The position numbers and the translations under genes were made by a program. From CAZSNT01 sp964607765 (lineage in GTDB: Bacteria; Verrucomicrobiota; Lentisphaeria; Oligosphaerales; JABHEG01), in NCBI GenBank assembly GCA_964607765.1, contig CAZSNT010000024.1:1-64000 (forward strand): DNA of 64,000 nucleotides. The letters are read 5' to 3'. Shown piece by piece: positions 1 through 8,414 of the stretch. The notes under the pieces are model-generated. The model was not told the origin of the DNA and ran no database searches. It saw only the letters and a list, made by a program, of their open reading frames with translations. The first letter of the stretch is position 1. Every line of letters starts with the position of its first letter.

Positions 1-876
1 CTGCCCGCGCACCGCGCCGTGCGTCTCAGCATGGAATTCTTCACCATCCGCTCCTGGGACGGCGAGAGTCGCGACTACGGGCCCGACGTGATGCAGGTGC
101 GTGTCGCCGGCGGCCCGCGGTTGCTGCGGTCCACGTTCACTACGTCGCGCGCGGGGCAGTCCTACCCCCTGCCTTTCCCGCTCGGAAGGTTTGACGGCGG
201 GACCGGCGGCGACTCGCTGCGATTCCCGTCCGTGACAGCGGCCGGATTCGGGAAGTGGCAACAACACTACCGTTACCCGCTGACCTTTATCTTCCCTCAC
301 ACCGGCGCGGAGTTGCGTATCCAGTTCGCGCCGGAAGGTCTGTCGGCTGTTCACGACGAGGCCTGGGCGCTTGATAACGTGGGCGTCGAACTGCTTGACG
401 CCGTGCCGGTCCAGTCAGTGAGCGGGAGCGATATCGACCGGGCAATACAGGCGCTGGCCAGCCGTGACAACTGGACGGCATACGGGGCCATGGAGCGGCT
501 GATTGCTGCCGGTGATGCTGCCGTGCCCGCCATTGCCTCGGCGCTGGATTGGGGCCCTGAGCCGGCCGTGCGCGCCGACCTTGATACGGTTGCCCCGGTC
601 TTTGACTTTGACGACTGCAATCAGTGGCGCGATGTTCTGAGCATTTGCGGTGAGATCGGGCCGCGCACTGAGCCGTTCGTCGCCGCACACGTGGATCGGC
701 GGCGCGCGGCCGGGACGCTGCCCGGCTGGTACGCCGAGGTCCGTGATTTGAAGGGCCGGAACACGCCCGCTGCTGCACGCCTCCTCCAGGAAACACGTGC
801 GGCTTGGGTTCTGGAACGAATCTGGTCGGCGCAGGCGCGCGACCTGTTGTTTATCGGTACGGAAGAAGGTGAGTGA
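1..876 (+). CDS. Exported-type protein, 5' partial, beta-sandwich plus helical repeat
   Basis: The reading frame is open to the first base of the window, so the true start lies upstream and only about 291 C-terminal residues are seen. The first 130 residues resemble a beta-sandwich domain common in PVC secreted proteins: a FFTIRSWDG motif, then a GPDVMQV strand, and an aromatic/acidic DEAWALDNVGVELLD close. Residues after that (IDRAIQALASRDNWTAYGAM and onward) look like short helical HEAT-type repeats. No catalytic motif is visible. It overlaps the upstream region of the next gene and is probably co-transcribed with it. Function unknown; the domain reading is by eye. Confidence 0.7.
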   Translation: MPAHRAVRLSMEFFTIRSWDGESRDYGPDVMQVRVAGGPRLLRSTFTTSRAGQSYPLPFPLGRFDGGTGGDSLRFPSVTAAGFGKWQQHYRYPLTFIFPHTGAELRIQFAPEGLSAVHDEAWALDNVGVELLDAVPVQSVSGSDIDRAIQALASRDNWTAYGAMERLIAAGDAAVPAIASALDWGPEPAVRADLDTVAPVFDFDDCNQWRDVLSICGEIGPRTEPFVAAHVDRRRAAGTLPGWYAEVRDLKGRNTPAAARLLQETRAAWVLERIWSAQARDLLFIGTEEGE

Positions 877-878
877 CC

Positions 879-3806
879 ATGGCTTTCCGTCGGTACTGCC
901 GTCATCGCTTTGCGGCTCTCGTGCTTTGGGTGGGAGTGGGTTTGATCGCTGGCCCGGGGCCGCTCGCGCACGCTGCCGTGGACACGGGTGGGCAGGCGCC
1001 GCGTAACGCTGCGGAGCGCGCTTTCCGCACAGCGGGCAAGCTGCTGATCCGCATGCCCACGGTGATGCCACGCGACACTGCCGGACTCGCGATCCTGTTC
1101 ACGCCGCAGACGCTTGCCACGCACGAGCTGTACCTGGTCAATCCGGACAAGCCCACCGAGACGCTTCGCGTAGGCAAGAGCTCCGGGCTGCGCAGAGAAG
1201 GCGAACTGCTCGTCACGCCCGGCAACATGGCGTTGTTCCTGGACGGCAGACTGATGTCCGTGGCATTGGCTGGCTGGGAAACCTATTGGGTGACTTCGGA
1301 ACGGGCGTTGCCGCGTATCCGCCAGGTCAAGCCGCCACCGTTGGACTTCACCGATGGATTCATGCGCGACAAACTCGCCGACGAGACCTGCCGCATTGCC
1401 GGCGGCAAGGCCGCATTGCTGCAGCGCGGCGGCGGTATGGCGACGACAGACGAGGAGCGGGGTGACGCGACATTCGGCCGGGCCGTGAACCCTTTCAGCG
1501 TGCACCTGTCCCGGCACGGCACGCTCTCCTACGACCCGCCCGGCGAGGGGCTGCGCGGCGATTTCCTGGCCGAGGCGTGCTTCTACTTCGGCGTCCCGGT
1601 CACCAGCAAGGTGGTGGATGTCAATGCCTTGCCGCTGGACACGGACATGCTGGTGGCTGCCGGCGGCGGGCAGGGCGCGCAGGTGGCTTTCGGTTGGGTT
1701 GGGCGCCGGCGCGAGTTCGTGCTCATGATGCGCGCGGGGACAGGTGATGGCGCTGCGGACTGGACGACACTCAAGCGCTGGGACGCTGCACGCCCGCCGT
1801 TGACCAACTGGATGCGCCTGGGCCTGTCCGTGGAGCGCGGCAGTCGGGTCGGAGGCTGGCTCGACGGCGCGAAGCTCCTCGAAGCCAAACTCGATTGGCG
1901 CGTGGCGGGGCCTGTTCGGGTTATGGCCGGGGCCGGCCTGGCCGAGTGCGATGACGTCCGCATCCGTAGCCTGCCGCTTCCTGCTGCTACCGGCACGCCG
2001 TACTACGTGCAGAGCCGCCAGTTCGCAGGCAAAGCCATCCGCGAGGAACGGCGCGACCCCAAGCAGTTCCGGCAGTGGGCCGAGTCCGCATCCGCCTTCC
2101 TGCACCACCGTTGGGTGAACCCGGACCGCAAAGGCTCCATGTCCGCCACAACCACAGCGCTGCCCTTGATCGGTGACTTCGAATACGAGGCGCTGAGCGC
2201 AGCCGAGCAGGCAGGAAAGCTGCCGGATGGCACCTACTCCTTCCGTTTCCTCAAGTCGGATCTGGATGCCGCCGTTCACGTACGCAGCCTGGACAGTTTG
2301 GTCGAGTTGGACGCCATCCGGAAAGGCGGCAGATGGGCGTTTCGGGCCGGCGGTCGGCCCCGGTCTCTGGAGCGCTTGCGTTTGGCCCGTCTGGCGGCGC
2401 AGGATAACCGTGTCTGCGTGTGGGACGGAGACGGTTGGCTGCCGCTGTCCGAGCCCGCCCCGCAGCCGCTGCACCTGGCCGTCTGCCGCGTCTTCCCCAG
2501 GCCGTTGCCGCTGCTCACACCCAGCGACTTCCATCAGCGTATCTCCTGCGGCAGCCTGGTCAATGAGTTCTTCGAGGAAGCGCCCACGGACTGGATATGG
2601 GTCGACGGCACCTTTCGTATGGCCGCGCGCTGGGCTTGCGAGAACCTGTGGAATTTCATGGCGGGCGGCTCCACCGAACAGCCCATGCTGACCAGCAAGC
2701 GCCGGTTCTCCGGCGACCAGATCCACGAAGCGTACATGAGCCTGCGGCCCATGCTGCCCTGGGACGCCGGCGACACCAGCTTCGACTTCGATCCGGTGGA
2801 AGACAAGCGCAACAAACACGCCATCCACAATGCGAACAAGGGGTGGTACAGCCGCCGTGACCTCAATTTCAGCTTTTGTATGGACGGTGTGGATCCGCTC
2901 TCCGGCTACAGCGTGATCTTCGGCGGCGATGACAACCGCCACACACTGCTGCTGCGGCGAGGCAGAATTGTCGCCACGACAACCGACAGCGACTTCCTTT
3001 TCCCGACCGCCAAGAATTTCCTTGTCGTGCACTGGTTCTGGGTGCGGTACCTGGTCCGACGCGAGGGCAACCGGCTGCGCATTTCGATCAATGATAAAGT
3101 GGCTTTCGACTACACCGATCCGGAACCGCTCGAGGGCGGGCACCTGGCGTTCTGGTCCGTGCGCAACGGATTCGTGCTCTCGCGTGTCTCCTCCATGGCG
3201 GAAGAGACCAGCTACGACGCCCACTCCCTGTACGTGCCCAACCAACTCGACGCCGGGCCGTGGACAGCGCTCAAGCGTGACCGCGTGGCCGTGGCCCGGT
3301 CGCCGCGCAGCATCCGCCGCTGGCGCGCCACGAACCTGCGCGGCGGCGGTTTCTTCGCCGTGCGCCACACGCCGGCCGAGCCCGTGGATCTCGCCCGTTA
3401 CCCCGTACTGGAGCTGCCGCTGGAGCTGGGCGATGCCAAAGTCAACCTGCATCTGCAGGTGGACGGGCGCTCCTGCCTGCTGCCGCTCTCGCAGCCGGAC
3501 TGCGACAGCTTGAAGGCGCTGCTCACCCCGCCCAACGAGACCGGCGAGTGCTTCCGGTTGTCCGACCTGGACGATCACAAGCTCGCACAGCTGCGGCTGG
3601 CCGCTGCCCGGCCGCGCAACGGCGTGCTGCGCGTTAACCTGCTCGAGCAGCTGGCGCGACGCGGACACCCCTCCCGAACGCCGCGCCTCGAGAGCCTGAC
3701 CCTCGGCAACGCGGCGAACCCCGGCTACATCCTCGCCGGCGGCGGCGGGAATGCGGCCGGCAGCTGGTACGAAGCGGGCACGCCGTCATTCGTCCGGGAA
3801 CGGTGA
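879..3806 (+). CDS. Large secreted protein with LamG-like segments
   Basis: 975 residues. The ATG at 879 is preferred over the GTG at 873 because GAAGAAGG lies about ten bases ahead of it. A hydrophobic signal segment (ALVLWVGVGLIAGPG, cut near AHA-AV) predicts export. Two stretches look like concanavalin/LamG-type sandwiches: around residues 280-370 (WMRLGLSVERGSRVGGWLDG) and around 700-790 (WVRYLVRREGNRLRISINDK, then a GGHLAFWSV strand). Such segments occur in PVC proteins of the DUF1080/DUF1961 kind that bind or cut glycans. No catalytic residue can be assigned. It probably forms an operon with the preceding gene. The family call is tentative. Confidence 0.75.
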   Translation: MAFRRYCRHRFAALVLWVGVGLIAGPGPLAHAAVDTGGQAPRNAAERAFRTAGKLLIRMPTVMPRDTAGLAILFTPQTLATHELYLVNPDKPTETLRVGKSSGLRREGELLVTPGNMALFLDGRLMSVALAGWETYWVTSERALPRIRQVKPPPLDFTDGFMRDKLADETCRIAGGKAALLQRGGGMATTDEERGDATFGRAVNPFSVHLSRHGTLSYDPPGEGLRGDFLAEACFYFGVPVTSKVVDVNALPLDTDMLVAAGGGQGAQVAFGWVGRRREFVLMMRAGTGDGAADWTTLKRWDAARPPLTNWMRLGLSVERGSRVGGWLDGAKLLEAKLDWRVAGPVRVMAGAGLAECDDVRIRSLPLPAATGTPYYVQSRQFAGKAIREERRDPKQFRQWAESASAFLHHRWVNPDRKGSMSATTTALPLIGDFEYEALSAAEQAGKLPDGTYSFRFLKSDLDAAVHVRSLDSLVELDAIRKGGRWAFRAGGRPRSLERLRLARLAAQDNRVCVWDGDGWLPLSEPAPQPLHLAVCRVFPRPLPLLTPSDFHQRISCGSLVNEFFEEAPTDWIWVDGTFRMAARWACENLWNFMAGGSTEQPMLTSKRRFSGDQIHEAYMSLRPMLPWDAGDTSFDFDPVEDKRNKHAIHNANKGWYSRRDLNFSFCMDGVDPLSGYSVIFGGDDNRHTLLLRRGRIVATTTDSDFLFPTAKNFLVVHWFWVRYLVRREGNRLRISINDKVAFDYTDPEPLEGGHLAFWSVRNGFVLSRVSSMAEETSYDAHSLYVPNQLDAGPWTALKRDRVAVARSPRSIRRWRATNLRGGGFFAVRHTPAEPVDLARYPVLELPLELGDAKVNLHLQVDGRSCLLPLSQPDCDSLKALLTPPNETGECFRLSDLDDHKLAQLRLAAARPRNGVLRVNLLEQLARRGHPSRTPRLESLTLGNAANPGYILAGGGGNAAGSWYEAGTPSFVRER

Positions 3807-3859
3807 TCAGGCCTGGGCCGGGGGTCGGCGCGTCCTGTCCTCGCGTCGGCGAGCGAGCG

Positions 3860-3937
3860 ATGGCGAACCACGTCCACTGCATTGTCGTCATGAAACACGT
3901 GGGGGCGGTTCCCCGTGGCCGCCCATCTCTCGGCTGA
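3860..3937 (+). pseudogene. Fragment of REP-associated (Y1/RAYT) transposase
   Basis: A 25-codon reading frame gives MANHVHCIVVMKHVGAVPRG, ending at a TGA. This matches the conserved core of Y1 HUH transposases of the RAYT type, where 'MPNHVHLIVV' carries the HUH histidines and is often followed by VGA. The rest of the gene, including the catalytic tyrosine helix, is absent, so this is a relic. It sits in the gene-poor stretch 3,807-4,196, in which nothing else is recognisable. It shows that such elements have been active in this genome, which bears on the hairpin array near 13.6 kb. Confidence 0.55.
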
Positions 3938-4196
3938 CGGCCTCCACGCACGCTACGTCGGTGACGATCGTATCGCCCCCCGGGTGGTCGTCAAAGCAGT
4001 GCTCGATGTCGCTGCGACATTGGGGGTATATTGACCGCCAAATGCCGCAAATTGAGCAGGAACGGGCACCGTTGACAGGCTCGCGGCAGAATGGTACTTT
4101 GAGCTCAAGAGGAAGGAACGCCCGCAGCACTTGGACTGGATGTCGCTGCGGCATACTGAACGTCGGCCCGCGAAAGAGACCCGAGGGAGATAAACC

Positions 4197-4397
4197 ATGG
4201 ACGGATGGGCGGAAGCCGCAACTTGGATCGTGCTCATCGTCTCACTGCTGATATACAGCCTCTACAAGCTGAGAATATCCAGAGATCCGATGGAGGAACT
4301 GCTCAGGGCAAAGCAACTCTTGGATGAAGCGGTGATCTCGCAGGAAGACTATGAGGAGATCAAGAGCAGGCTGCTCAAACGGATCAAGTCAGAATGA
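4197..4397 (+). CDS. Small membrane protein with SHOCT-type C-terminus
   Basis: 66 residues. One N-terminal transmembrane helix (ATWIVLIVSLLIYSLYKL) is followed by the short C-terminal domain typical of SHOCT proteins: DPMEELLRAKQLLDEAVIS, then EDYEEIKSRLL. The ATG at 4197 follows GAGGGAG with normal spacing. SHOCT domains are thought to mediate oligomerisation; the partner is not evident here. It stands alone with about 290 bases of non-coding sequence on either side. Confidence 0.8.
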   Translation: MDGWAEAATWIVLIVSLLIYSLYKLRISRDPMEELLRAKQLLDEAVISQEDYEEIKSRLLKRIKSE

Positions 4398-4481
4398 AAC
4401 AGAGGCCAACCAGCGACTCCATACGGACGGCTGACTGCCGCCGGTGACCCGCAGAGGGATGTCGGCACAGCGATTGACTGA

Positions 4482-4596
4482 GAGTCGGGTTGAACATGGG
4501 GGGTGAAATATCCGGAGGAGAGCCCCGGACGGATGTGGGAGTTCACTGTCGGCGACCTTGGCTTCCATTTTCTACCCATCATCTTCAACCCGACTC
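4482..4596 (+). repeat. Perfect 13-bp inverted repeat with 89-bp interior
   Basis: GAGTCGGGTTGAA at 4482-4494 is exactly complementary to TTCAACCCGACTC at 4584-4596. The interior also carries an open frame starting GTGAAATATCCGG. No further copy was found in the window. It could be a relic of a small inverted-repeat element or a chance match. The rest of 4,398-4,686 shows nothing else. Confidence 0.4.
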
Positions 4597-4686
4597 CGGA
4601 GAGACGAGTTACACACCAACTTGCTTTTGGCCGACCCCGCGGGGCGGTGCCGCAGAGCATGGCGTTATGCATGAGAAGGATCATAC

Positions 4687-4923
4687 ATGCCCGGGCCGAT
4701 CAGAGCGGAAGAGGACTACCCCCACATTGTTGAGGTGATCGACTCGGGGGCAAAGATCGAGATAGGCGAGGACCGGCATTTCAGATCCCTGGTGCGCGTG
4801 ATGTATGATCGCGACATCACAGAAAGACGAGGAAGCGCAGATGATGAGAAATGGGTACATTCAAGCGATGGCTGTGGGGACGTCGGTCATTCTATCAGGA
4901 TGTGTGAGCGTACACGCCGATGA
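4687..4923 (+). CDS. Possible small protein, uncertain
   Basis: A 78-codon frame with a plausible ribosome binding site (AGAAGGA) before ATG 4687. The first 45 residues (EEDYPHIVEVIDSGAKIEIG and on) have protein-like composition. The last third overlaps the start of the next gene in another frame and reads like noise. It may be a genuine short gene whose end has drifted, or spurious. No family recognised. Confidence 0.25.
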   Translation: MPGPIRAEEDYPHIVEVIDSGAKIEIGEDRHFRSLVRVMYDRDITERRGSADDEKWVHSSDGCGDVGHSIRMCERTRR

Positions 4924-5881
4924 GACTGAAATGAACAGATATGGTTATGTCGGGCTTCGTCCCCTGTCCCGGGATGAACGCGACCACAAAGCGAACCACG
5001 GGGGATCCTGGGCCGGCACACCAACCTATGCAGAGCAAAAGGGAAACTACCCGTTTGTCGCTGAGCATCTCGACACACTGAAAGGATGGATGGAAGGCGA
5101 CTTCAAGACGAAGCGTATGTTCTTCGAGCACTATTGGGGGTTAAACCCCAAGTTCGATGATCTCGATCCTGAGAAGAACCAGCTCGTGAAGAAGATAAGG
5201 ACATGCGAGAAGCAAGGTGGCACACTCGAGCACATCCTGATCGCGCGCGAATACAGGCTTGCTATACACAGGGGCCACAGGGATGCCAAGCCCGGACCAT
5301 TCAAGGAAGACACACGAATACTCTACGAGAGAGATATCGACGACATACGCGTGATGTTCAGGAAAGCGCACAAACAGGGAATCCTGAAACATGACAACTA
5401 CAAACTGATCCAGATGGTTGAGCATCCGTCCTTCTTCGCCGAAGACAGACGTTTCCAACCCATCATGGATAAGTGTGACGGCATCGCCTATGAGTGCCAT
5501 CAGTTCAACAGACACTGGCCGCTTGAGACCGGATGGTCAAAACCCGAAGAGGTCATCAAAGGTGCCAGATGGACTCTGGCCCAAGACAAAGAGTATATCT
5601 TCTACTACGGCCCCATCATCTGGAAGTCAGATCGGTACTACAATTTCATCGAACGCGACTGGCTCGAGAAGTACTGGGCGGCCGGCCTGCCTAAACACGA
5701 CCCGAAGATGCATTACTACCTGAACATCTTCCCCCACGGGTCGGGCCGCATGCGCCCCGTCGGACCTGAATCGGATCCACACTCCAAACTGGGCTTCACC
5801 AAGTGGCTCATCCAGGAAATCAAGATGGACCCCCAGCAGAAGAGAGAGGCCAACAAGGCAATCGACAGCGCTGAGGAATAG
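4841..5881 (+). CDS. Predicted lipoprotein of unknown function
   Basis: 346 residues from ATG 4841, chosen because AGGA lies seven bases ahead and because it gives a clean lipoprotein signal (VGTSVILSGC, lipobox LSGC). The mature protein is rich in aromatic and charged residues (YYFGP-like YIFYYGPIIWKS, KYWAAGLPKHDPKMHYYLN) with no recognised catalytic motif. Its composition is less GC-driven than neighbouring genes: more lysine, and AT-containing codons. This may mean a different origin. It ends 48 bases before the repeated leader that precedes the next gene. Confidence 0.7.
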   Translation: MMRNGYIQAMAVGTSVILSGCVSVHADETEMNRYGYVGLRPLSRDERDHKANHGGSWAGTPTYAEQKGNYPFVAEHLDTLKGWMEGDFKTKRMFFEHYWGLNPKFDDLDPEKNQLVKKIRTCEKQGGTLEHILIAREYRLAIHRGHRDAKPGPFKEDTRILYERDIDDIRVMFRKAHKQGILKHDNYKLIQMVEHPSFFAEDRRFQPIMDKCDGIAYECHQFNRHWPLETGWSKPEEVIKGARWTLAQDKEYIFYYGPIIWKSDRYYNFIERDWLEKYWAAGLPKHDPKMHYYLNIFPHGSGRMRPVGPESDPHSKLGFTKWLIQEIKMDPQQKREANKAIDSAEE

Positions 5882-5928
5882 CCGCGCTTTGCACGTCCAT
5901 TTCTCGCGCGTCATTGCAGACGTCCGGG

Positions 5929-6007
5929 CACGCGGACGAGAGCGATTCGCACGCTACGCGGTCGCGTGGCATAGTGCATAAGAACAACTGAGGCCCGTAT
6001 GATTGCG
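5929..6007 (+). repeat. Repeated 79-bp leader (copy 1) spanning promoter, RBS and first codons
   Basis: These 79 bases match 12454-12532 (opposite strand) with about seven differences, nearly all transitions. The match includes ATGATTGCG, the first three codons of both downstream genes. In gene direction it holds GCATAGTGCATAAG as a possible -10 region and CTGAGG as the ribosome binding site, five bases before ATG 5999. In the higB copy the corresponding hexamers read TATAGT and TATAAG, closer to consensus, so this copy may be the weaker promoter. Confidence 0.75.
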
Positions 6008-7873
6008 GCATCGGACGACAAGCACAGACAAAACCGACTCGCTTTCCTGATTGCCCTGGTGGTACTGGCCTGCTGTGCCTGTCAACTGGGAATCGGGGGT
6101 GCGCGCAGCAAGACGGGGGAGCTGCTGGGGCTGAGTGTGCCCATTTCGACGCTGGTTCTTGCGGCTGCGGCTGCGGTCAGTGCCTGGCGTTTCCGCGTCG
6201 TAGCCCCGCCGCGTCTGCACTGGGCGCAGGCCCTGTTCCTGGCTGCCGCTGCGGTGGGCTTGCTGGGGCTGTCGCGCTCGCAGCTCAAACCGGCGGCGAA
6301 AGAAGCTGTGCAACTGGGCGAGATTTTTGTCCTGGCCCCGTTCGTGTTTATGCTCTTGGCACGGAGGGCGGGCCTGCAGTACGTGCGGCGTGCCTTTGCG
6401 TTGGCGTGGTGTCTGGTTCTAACGCTGTATGTCACAGGGCTCGGCGCCCGATTGGACCTGAGCGATGCGAAGGCCGCGGCCATGCTCGCGATCAGCCTGC
6501 CCATGGCGCTTGCGGAACTGCGCCGGTTACCGGGCAGGCGCCGCATGCTCATCGGTGTGGGCGCGGGGCTTGCGCTTGGCTGGGCGGTCCACCACCCCGG
6601 GTTCCTGTTGTGCTGGGCAGTGACCGCCCTGGCCTTCATGGCGTTCGCGAAGTTGCGCTTGCGCGACATGCGCGCCCCGGCGGTGGGACTGGGGATCTGT
6701 CTGCTTCTGTCGCTGCTGCCGGTCGGGCGCGCGGGGATCATCTGGGGCCGGTTTTCGCCGCGTTTCGCGGGCACCCATACCAGGCGCAGCGTGCTGGAAC
6801 TTGTCGCGGCCGCGCACGCGCCGCGACAACTGCCGCTCGGCGCGGGGCTGGGCGAGTACAAACGCGGCATCAACTACCTGCGCCTGCTCGAGGATGACCT
6901 GCCGCACCCGGACGACATGAAAGTGCCGCGGGACGGCAATTCACAGGTTGCCCTGGCCTTGGTGGAAGCCGGGCTTCCCGCCGCGTTGGCGTTGCTGGTT
7001 CTGCTGTTCGCAGCGGTGTTTTCGCGCGGCGCCGAACCGGTCTGGCGCGCAAGCGCCGTCGGAGTGCTCTGCGCCGGACTGTTCGCTGTGGTGTTGTCTC
7101 GGGGAATCGGCATCTGGGTGGGCGGCATTCTTGCCCTTGCTCTACCTGCGCAGCGCAAGTCCTGGTCCGCCTACGCGCCACCGGCAGTCGCCTGGGTGTT
7201 GGGTCTCGCCTGCCTGGTTGGGTACAATCGTGACCTGCAGCGTCAGGATGGCCTTAGTCGCGCCAACCTTGCGGTCCGCCGCCTGCTCTGCGGCGGCGAG
7301 TCGGTCATCACCGTCTCGACTGTCCCGCCCGTCCCGGACGGTGTTGCGGCTCCCGTGCTGCCTCCAGTCACACCATCCGCACCCGCACCTGCCCCCGTCG
7401 CACCCGCACCCGCCGGTGATGGGGGGAACGGACTCATGGTACTGAGTTTCGATGATCTGTCCGCTGCATCCGGAGCCGTTTCCGGGCCCATCCGTGTGGA
7501 AGCGGAGAAGTACGGCGAAATCGTGGTGCCGCTGAAGACTGCGCCGTTCCCTGACGCGTCCGGAGGCCAGGCCTTGGTGATCCCCGGTAATTCCGGTAAA
7601 GGCGTGGGACACGCAGTCTACGAGGTGGATATCCCACAGGCTGGCGACTACCGCCTGCAGGCAAGCGTGTTCTGGCAGGACGGCTGCGGCAACAGTATTC
7701 GCTTCGCTACCGGTGACCAGTCCCTCGTTGTGAGCAGCGATACGTACGGGCGCTGGCACATCCTGACTGCCCTCCGGTCCCTTCGGCTTGCCCAGGGCAA
7801 GCAGCGCCTGACAGTTCACAACGTGGAGGACGGCGTTCGTTTGGACTACTGGCAGCTGGACAGAGTCGAGTGA
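5999..7873 (+). CDS. O-antigen-ligase/polymerase-like membrane protein with C-terminal sugar-binding-like domain
   Basis: 624 residues. Residues about 15-420 form many hydrophobic helices. A loop GAGLGEYKRGINYLRLLEDD followed by HPDDMK and RDGNSQVALALVEAGLP resembles the periplasmic loop of the Wzy/WaaL (O-antigen ligase) family. A Pro/Ala-rich linker (about 440-480) leads to a 130-residue sandwich starting IRVEAEKYGEIVVPL and containing GHAVYEVDIPQAGDYRLQ, similar to CBM6/CBM35-type domains. The family joins or transfers glycan chains in the periplasm. The added domain would bind sugar outside the membrane. Its leader and first codons are shared with higB (see the repeats), which suggests promoter capture. 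Role inferred; no other capsule genes adjoin it. Confidence 0.65.
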   Translation: MIAASDDKHRQNRLAFLIALVVLACCACQLGIGGARSKTGELLGLSVPISTLVLAAAAAVSAWRFRVVAPPRLHWAQALFLAAAAVGLLGLSRSQLKPAAKEAVQLGEIFVLAPFVFMLLARRAGLQYVRRAFALAWCLVLTLYVTGLGARLDLSDAKAAAMLAISLPMALAELRRLPGRRRMLIGVGAGLALGWAVHHPGFLLCWAVTALAFMAFAKLRLRDMRAPAVGLGICLLLSLLPVGRAGIIWGRFSPRFAGTHTRRSVLELVAAAHAPRQLPLGAGLGEYKRGINYLRLLEDDLPHPDDMKVPRDGNSQVALALVEAGLPAALALLVLLFAAVFSRGAEPVWRASAVGVLCAGLFAVVLSRGIGIWVGGILALALPAQRKSWSAYAPPAVAWVLGLACLVGYNRDLQRQDGLSRANLAVRRLLCGGESVITVSTVPPVPDGVAAPVLPPVTPSAPAPAPVAPAPAGDGGNGLMVLSFDDLSAASGAVSGPIRVEAEKYGEIVVPLKTAPFPDASGGQALVIPGNSGKGVGHAVYEVDIPQAGDYRLQASVFWQDGCGNSIRFATGDQSLVVSSDTYGRWHILTALRSLRLAQGKQRLTVHNVEDGVRLDYWQLDRVE

Positions 7874-7880
7874 GCGGGCG

Positions 7881-8414
7881 TCAGCCGATCTGCCGTCCAC
7901 AGTTGTCGCAGAATCGTGCGTCCGGATCGTTGAGTTCGTGACAGCTCGAACACGCCTTCGACTTGCTGAGTGCCGCACCGCAGTTGTTGCAGAAGTTGGC
8001 CGCACTGTCATTGTCCGAGTTGCACTTGTGGCATCGGACCAATCGTGCCTGCTCCGGCCCGGCTCCGGCGCGCAGGCCGTCCCCAACGGCGCCTGCCAGG
8101 TCCCGAACGGCGTCCTTTGTTCCGTCCGCCATGTAGTTGAACGTGTCTTTGCCGACCGGCGCAATCTCATTGGCCATGTACCGTGCCACCGGCCCCATGA
8201 AGGCGAACTTGCATATGCCGACGCCCACACCCAGGATGGGCATGCCTACGAAAGCGCACCAGAAGTAGCGCGGCGGCCCGAACGACCCAAACGAGGCAAA
8301 GAAACTGCCGATCCCGACGATCAGGAAGAGCAGCCCTACGGCGACCATTACAGGTCCGATCGCTCTGAGAACGGACTTGATCTCCTGATGCCCATCGTCC
8401 ATGTGCTGTCTCAT
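7881..8414 (-). CDS. Membrane protein with two C-terminal zinc ribbons
   Basis: 177 residues. Two transmembrane helices at about 17-45 and 50-75 (VMVAVGLLFLIVGIGSFFAS; FVGMPILGVGVGICKFAFMG), then a soluble linker. Two CxxC...CxxC zinc ribbons follow at about 125-177 (VRCHKCNSDN...NFCNNCG and KACSSCHELN...RFCDNCG). The double zinc ribbon is a binding module of no fixed function. Its ATG overlaps the stop of the upstream kinase-like gene by four bases, so the two are probably translated in step. Confidence 0.75.
   Translation of the reverse strand: MRQHMDDGHQEIKSVLRAIGPVMVAVGLLFLIVGIGSFFASFGSFGPPRYFWCAFVGMPILGVGVGICKFAFMGPVARYMANEIAPVGKDTFNYMADGTKDAVRDLAGAVGDGLRAGAGPEQARLVRCHKCNSDNDSAANFCNNCGAALSKSKACSSCHELNDPDARFCDNCGRQIG

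Noticed and set aside
621..3668. 1015-residue open frame on the minus strand
   Set aside because: It is the antisense of the 879-3806 gene. High GC at third positions keeps it open; it has no signal, RBS or protein-like motif.
4503..4733. 76-residue frame inside the inverted repeat
   Set aside because: Its first 35 residues look protein-like, but there is no RBS, the rest is noise, and it overlaps the 4687 frame.
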